The notes under the pieces: model-generated
The model's database searches: none
What the model was told of the DNA's origin: nothing
The model's input: the letters and a program-made list of their open reading frames with translations, nothing else
Shown: positions 8,110 to 10,901 of the stretch, piece by piece
Position numbering within the stretch: the first letter of the stretch is position 1
Layout: every line of letters starts with the position of its first letter
Position numbers and translations under genes: made by a program
Source: SHVO01 sp041919675
Lineage (GTDB): Bacteria; Pseudomonadota; Alphaproteobacteria; Rhodospirillales; Rhodospirillaceae
Length of the DNA: 10,901 nucleotides
Assembly (NCBI GenBank): GCA_041919675.1
Contig: JAYRTJ010000114.1
Coordinates: 1 to 10,901 of the forward strand
Direction: 5' to 3'

Positions 8110-10317
8110 TTAGCGCGGCGAATTGACCTCGGTATTGAACCGAAGGTCGCCGATGGTCTTGAGATTGATGCGGAACATGACGGCGACCCCTCGCTTGAAG
8201 TCGCGGTCCTCGGTGCGGTCGTTGGCGATGTCGAAACCGAGAATAAAACACTCGTCCTCGTAGGTAATGCCGACGTCGGTGCGGATCGGCCCGCCGCCCG
8301 CGCTCAGGTTGTGGCGGTGGCCCACGACGAGGCTCCAGTTGCGGTTCAATTTGCTCGACGCCGAGAGGTAGAGTTCCTCGGTGTTGTTGGGGATCCCCGG
8401 CAGCGTGCCGTCGGAGGTCACGAAAACGTAGGTCCCGCCGATACGGAGCGGATCGGTGCCGGTGGCCAGGCTGACTTCACTGCGGCGGCTGACGAGGGAG
8501 TTTTTATCCAGCCGGAAGCGGTACTGCATATCGACGTATTCATTGGGCGTGAAATCCACGCGCCCGACGATGTCGGAGAAATGACCGCGCAGGCCCGAAA
8601 GCTGCGAGAAGATCGCATCGTCGTGGAAGCGGTAGACCTGGCCGAGCAGCACGGACATGGACCCGCCGTTCTGCCGGAAGCCCGACCATTTGAGGCCGTA
8701 ATTCACGCGCGCGCCCGTTTCGACGCGGTCGAGGCCCGCGAAGCGCTGCATGCTGAAAAGGTTGGTGTCGTCGAACTCGAGATCGAGAGAATCCTCGTTC
8801 GGGATCTCCTCCGGGTTCACGCCGATGGGGCTGACGGCGGCGAGCACGATGGGTTCGAACATCTGCTGGAAGCCGTATTCGTTGCTGATGAACGGCATGC
8901 GCCATTCCAGCGAGGCTTCCGGGATCATGCGTCCCGTGGTGCCGGTGAAGGTATCGTTCGTCGTCGGGCGGAACTGATCGCGCACGTAATAGCCGTCGCC
9001 GCGCACGCCGGCGCGGAAGGTGTACACGTCGCCGAGCGGGCTGGTGTACGGAAGATTCCAGCCGACGCGGCTCGACAGGCGGCTGGTGTCCGTGCCGCGT
9101 TCGCGCACGAGCACGAGGCCGTTCCCATCCACCGTCCAGTAGCCGCCCCAGGAGTCCGGCGTGCTGGTGTAATTGTACGTCAGCAGCGGCGTGACCAGCG
9201 GCACCGAGGTGTTGGTCAGCGGAAGGCGCTGGCGCTGGAAATAGTAGGTGTTGGCCGAGAAATAGGTGCTCTGACTGAAGCGTTCGGCGAACACGTTCGT
9301 CGTCAGCCATGTCGGCGCATCGAAGCCGTAGCGGCGCAGGTACGTGCGGTCGGTCGCCAGATTGATATCGGTGCCCGAGCGCCAATGCCGGTTGATGTCC
9401 CAGCGCGCCCAGCTCTTGATGTGACCGCGCACATCCTCGTCGCTGTCGGGATCGCCGGCCATCAAGCTGCCGAACAGGCGCATCTGGCCTTTCTTGAAGT
9501 TCTGTCTGTATTCCCCGATCGCGCCTTTACCGGCGCTCGTGGTCAGGAAGGGCGTGATGGTGGCGTCGCGCGTATCCGACAGATGAATGTAGTAGGGCTG
9601 CTGGTACGAGAGGCCGAGGTTGCGGCCCGCGCCGATGGTCGGCAGCAATAAACCACTCTTGGGTCCCGCCGTCGGATCCGGATGGGCGAGGTAGGGCGTG
9701 TAGAACACCGGGACGCCGCCGAACTCCAGCCAGGCGTTGCGGTAGTAAACCATCTCGGCGTCCGCGTCGTATTGAATGCGGCCGGCTTTCAGCTGCCACA
9801 ACGGGTTCTCATCGGCGCAACTGTCGCAGGCCGTATAAACGGCGGAATAGAGCTCGTTCACGCCGCCGGGAATGCGGCGGAAGGCGCGGCTGGCGAGGCG
9901 CGATTTGTCGGAGAGCAGAACGCGGACTTCCTGCGCGAGGCCTTCCTTCAGGTCGCCCGTGACTTGGATGCTCTCGAAGAAGAAGACCGAGCCGTTGCTT
10001 TCCAGGATCGCGACATGTCCCGTCGCCGTGGCGACATCGCCGCGGCGGTCGTAGACGATCTTGTCGGCCAGCATGAGAAGATTGCCGCGCTGGATCTCGA
10101 CCGCGCCGGTGGCGGTGACGATGTTTCCGGTCTCGTCGGTGACGAGTTCGTCGGCCAGCAGCAGCGTGCTGTCTTCGCTCGCCGCGCCCGGTTCCGCGCC
10201 GTCGAACTCCGCCGCGCGCAGATTGCGCGCCGACAGCAGCCCAAAGGCCAGGCCCATCGCCGTCACCACATGCAGAGCGCCGCGCAGCCGGCGGAGGGAA
10301 GGCAAGGGAATCGTCAT
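8110..10317 (-). CDS. lptD: LPS-assembly protein LptD (outer-membrane LPS translocon)
   Basis: A 735-residue outer-membrane beta-barrel precursor that, with LptE, inserts lipopolysaccharide into the outer leaflet. A signal peptide is visible (basic RRLR, then a hydrophobic stretch, cleavage near residue 35). The periplasmic OstA/LptA-like domain (about 50-160) has repeated beta-strand units such as ATGAVEIQRG and ATGHVAIL. The junction segment YTACDSC (161-167) and FYTPYLAHPDPTAGPKSGLLLP resemble the E. coli region around C173. The rest (about 200-735) is barrel with alternating aromatic strands. Cysteines are only C164, C167 and C690. Length is somewhat shorter than E. coli LptD (784). The ATG at 10317 lies 6 bases after the lptF stop and has no good ribosome binding site, so coupling to lptF is likely. 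surA follows after 131 bases. lptE is not in the window. Confidence 0.95.
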   Translation of the reverse strand: MTIPLPSLRRLRGALHVVTAMGLAFGLLSARNLRAAEFDGAEPGAASEDSTLLLADELVTDETGNIVTATGAVEIQRGNLLMLADKIVYDRRGDVATATGHVAILESNGSVFFFESIQVTGDLKEGLAQEVRVLLSDKSRLASRAFRRIPGGVNELYSAVYTACDSCADENPLWQLKAGRIQYDADAEMVYYRNAWLEFGGVPVFYTPYLAHPDPTAGPKSGLLLPTIGAGRNLGLSYQQPYYIHLSDTRDATITPFLTTSAGKGAIGEYRQNFKKGQMRLFGSLMAGDPDSDEDVRGHIKSWARWDINRHWRSGTDINLATDRTYLRRYGFDAPTWLTTNVFAERFSQSTYFSANTYYFQRQRLPLTNTSVPLVTPLLTYNYTSTPDSWGGYWTVDGNGLVLVRERGTDTSRLSSRVGWNLPYTSPLGDVYTFRAGVRGDGYYVRDQFRPTTNDTFTGTTGRMIPEASLEWRMPFISNEYGFQQMFEPIVLAAVSPIGVNPEEIPNEDSLDLEFDDTNLFSMQRFAGLDRVETGARVNYGLKWSGFRQNGGSMSVLLGQVYRFHDDAIFSQLSGLRGHFSDIVGRVDFTPNEYVDMQYRFRLDKNSLVSRRSEVSLATGTDPLRIGGTYVFVTSDGTLPGIPNNTEELYLSASSKLNRNWSLVVGHRHNLSAGGGPIRTDVGITYEDECFILGFDIANDRTEDRDFKRGVAVMFRINLKTIGDLRFNTEVNSPR

Positions 10318-10323
10318 ACGAAG

Positions 10324-10901
10324 TTAAGCGGTCCTGGTACGGAACGAAGCGGGCCGCCGCCACTGCGGCGCCAGAAGGATATACAGGGCCACCGGTATCG
10401 GGAGCAACGCCACAGCATACATGGCCGGTATGTAGGCGAGCTCCTTCGAGGCAAGGCTCATGACCCCCAGGGCCGCGGCCTGCAGGGCCACCACCACCGC
10501 GACCGCCCCGATCATGCGAAGGGTCTGCCCTTTGCGGTCGAAAGGACCGGTCAGAAGGAAAACGAGGCCGATCAAGGTGAAGGCGATGGCGCCGACCGGC
10601 CCGACGACGCGCTGATGCCCCTCGGCGCGCATGCGCACGACGTTGGCCGGCGAAATCCCGTCCGCTTCGGTGAGGCCGAACAGCTCGCGCGTCGGCCGCT
10701 CGCGGATATCGGCGTAGCGGTCGTCACTGCTGCCGCCGACCCCGCTGAAGTCCAGGGTGTAGCTGTCGAAATAAAGCACCGAAAGATTGCCCGTGCCGCG
10801 GCGGAGCTCCTGGCGGCTGCCGTTGTAAAGAACGACACTTGATTCGCCGTCGCGCCCGCCGAGCGAACCGCGCTCGGCCATCAATGTCGTTGAGCGCTCG
10901 G
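10324..10901 (-). CDS. lptF: LptF, LPS export ABC transporter permease (C-terminal part, gene cut by window end)
   Basis: About 192 residues are visible; the N-terminal half lies beyond base 10901. The frame is open to the window edge, so apparent starts near 10881-10884 are internal. The visible part begins in the periplasmic beta-jellyroll domain (SSVVLYNGS, then LYFDSYTLDFSG). It continues through RMRAEGHQRV, the LptF counterpart of the RAELHxRL element, and three predicted membrane segments: about AIAFTLIGLVFLL, AVAVVVALQAAALGV and YAVALLPIPVALYIL. These features fit LptF, not LptG. LptF with LptG and LptB2 drives LPS from the inner membrane onto the periplasmic bridge that ends at LptD, encoded next. 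The short basic C-terminal tail is typical. The stop is 6 bases before the lptD start. The LptF versus LptG choice rests on recognised motifs, not an alignment. Confidence 0.85.
   Translation of the reverse strand, partial: ERSTTLMAERGSLGGRDGESSVVLYNGSRQELRRGTGNLSVLYFDSYTLDFSGVGGSSDDRYADIRERPTRELFGLTEADGISPANVVRMRAEGHQRVVGPVGAIAFTLIGLVFLLTGPFDRKGQTLRMIGAVAVVVALQAAALGVMSLASKELAYIPAMYAVALLPIPVALYILLAPQWRRPASFRTRTA

Noticed and set aside
8311..9651. Long open frame (446 codons) on the plus strand, opposite lptD
   Set aside because: The composition is rich in Arg, Ala, Gly and His with no recognisable domain, as expected of a codon-bias shadow in GC-rich DNA. lptD on the other strand is unmistakable.
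9682..10842. Long plus-strand open frame (386 codons) across the lptD/lptF junction
   Set aside because: It is antisense to two clear genes and has no domain or start signal. It is a shadow frame.
10324..10884. A complete short gene starting with TTG or ATG near 10884
   Set aside because: The frame stays open to the window edge and the sequence begins in mid-domain of LptF, so this is a truncated view of a longer gene.

Overview
The window is a GC-rich stretch of bacterial chromosome, tightly packed with genes. Gene content and order point to a Gram-negative alphaproteobacterium: yicC-gmk converges on an lpt-surA-pdxA-rsmA operon, LptF/LptD have alphaproteobacterial-type sequences, and there is a soluble PAS-GGDEF-EAL protein. 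I cannot name the genus. There are no mobile elements, RNA genes, CRISPR arrays or clear signs of recent transfer.

Left part, plus strand (25-4854). A monocistronic-looking PAS-PAS-GGDEF-EAL regulator of cyclic di-GMP (25-2106) is closed by a strong hairpin terminator at 2141-2169. A candidate sigma-70-type promoter (2191-2219) and a 16-base perfect inverted repeat (2220-2235) then precede a three-gene unit. This unit holds yicC (endoribonuclease), gmk (guanylate kinase) and a purine-base deaminase of the adenine deaminase subfamily. The three genes are joined by two ATGA overlaps, so translation is probably coupled.

Right part, minus strand (10901 down to 4851). The order of transcription is lptF (its N-terminal half lies outside the window), lptD, surA, pdxA, rsmA. 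The lptD-surA-pdxA-rsmA order is also found in Escherichia coli. It joins LPS export (LptF, LptD), the periplasmic chaperone that helps fold LptD (SurA), pyridoxal phosphate synthesis (PdxA) and 16S rRNA dimethylation (RsmA). Junctions are 6 bp, 131 bp, 3 bp and a 1-base overlap; only the lptD-surA gap is large enough to hold regulatory sequence.

The two units converge, and their last genes share a 4-base overlap of stop codons at 4851-4854, leaving no intergenic terminator. Overall this is conserved housekeeping DNA and I see no undescribed system. The points most worth a second look are the degenerate GGDEF motif with intact inhibitory site and intact EAL site, the absence of lptG between lptF and lptD, the reduced cysteine set of LptD, the deaminase inserted after gmk, and the overlapping convergent stops.
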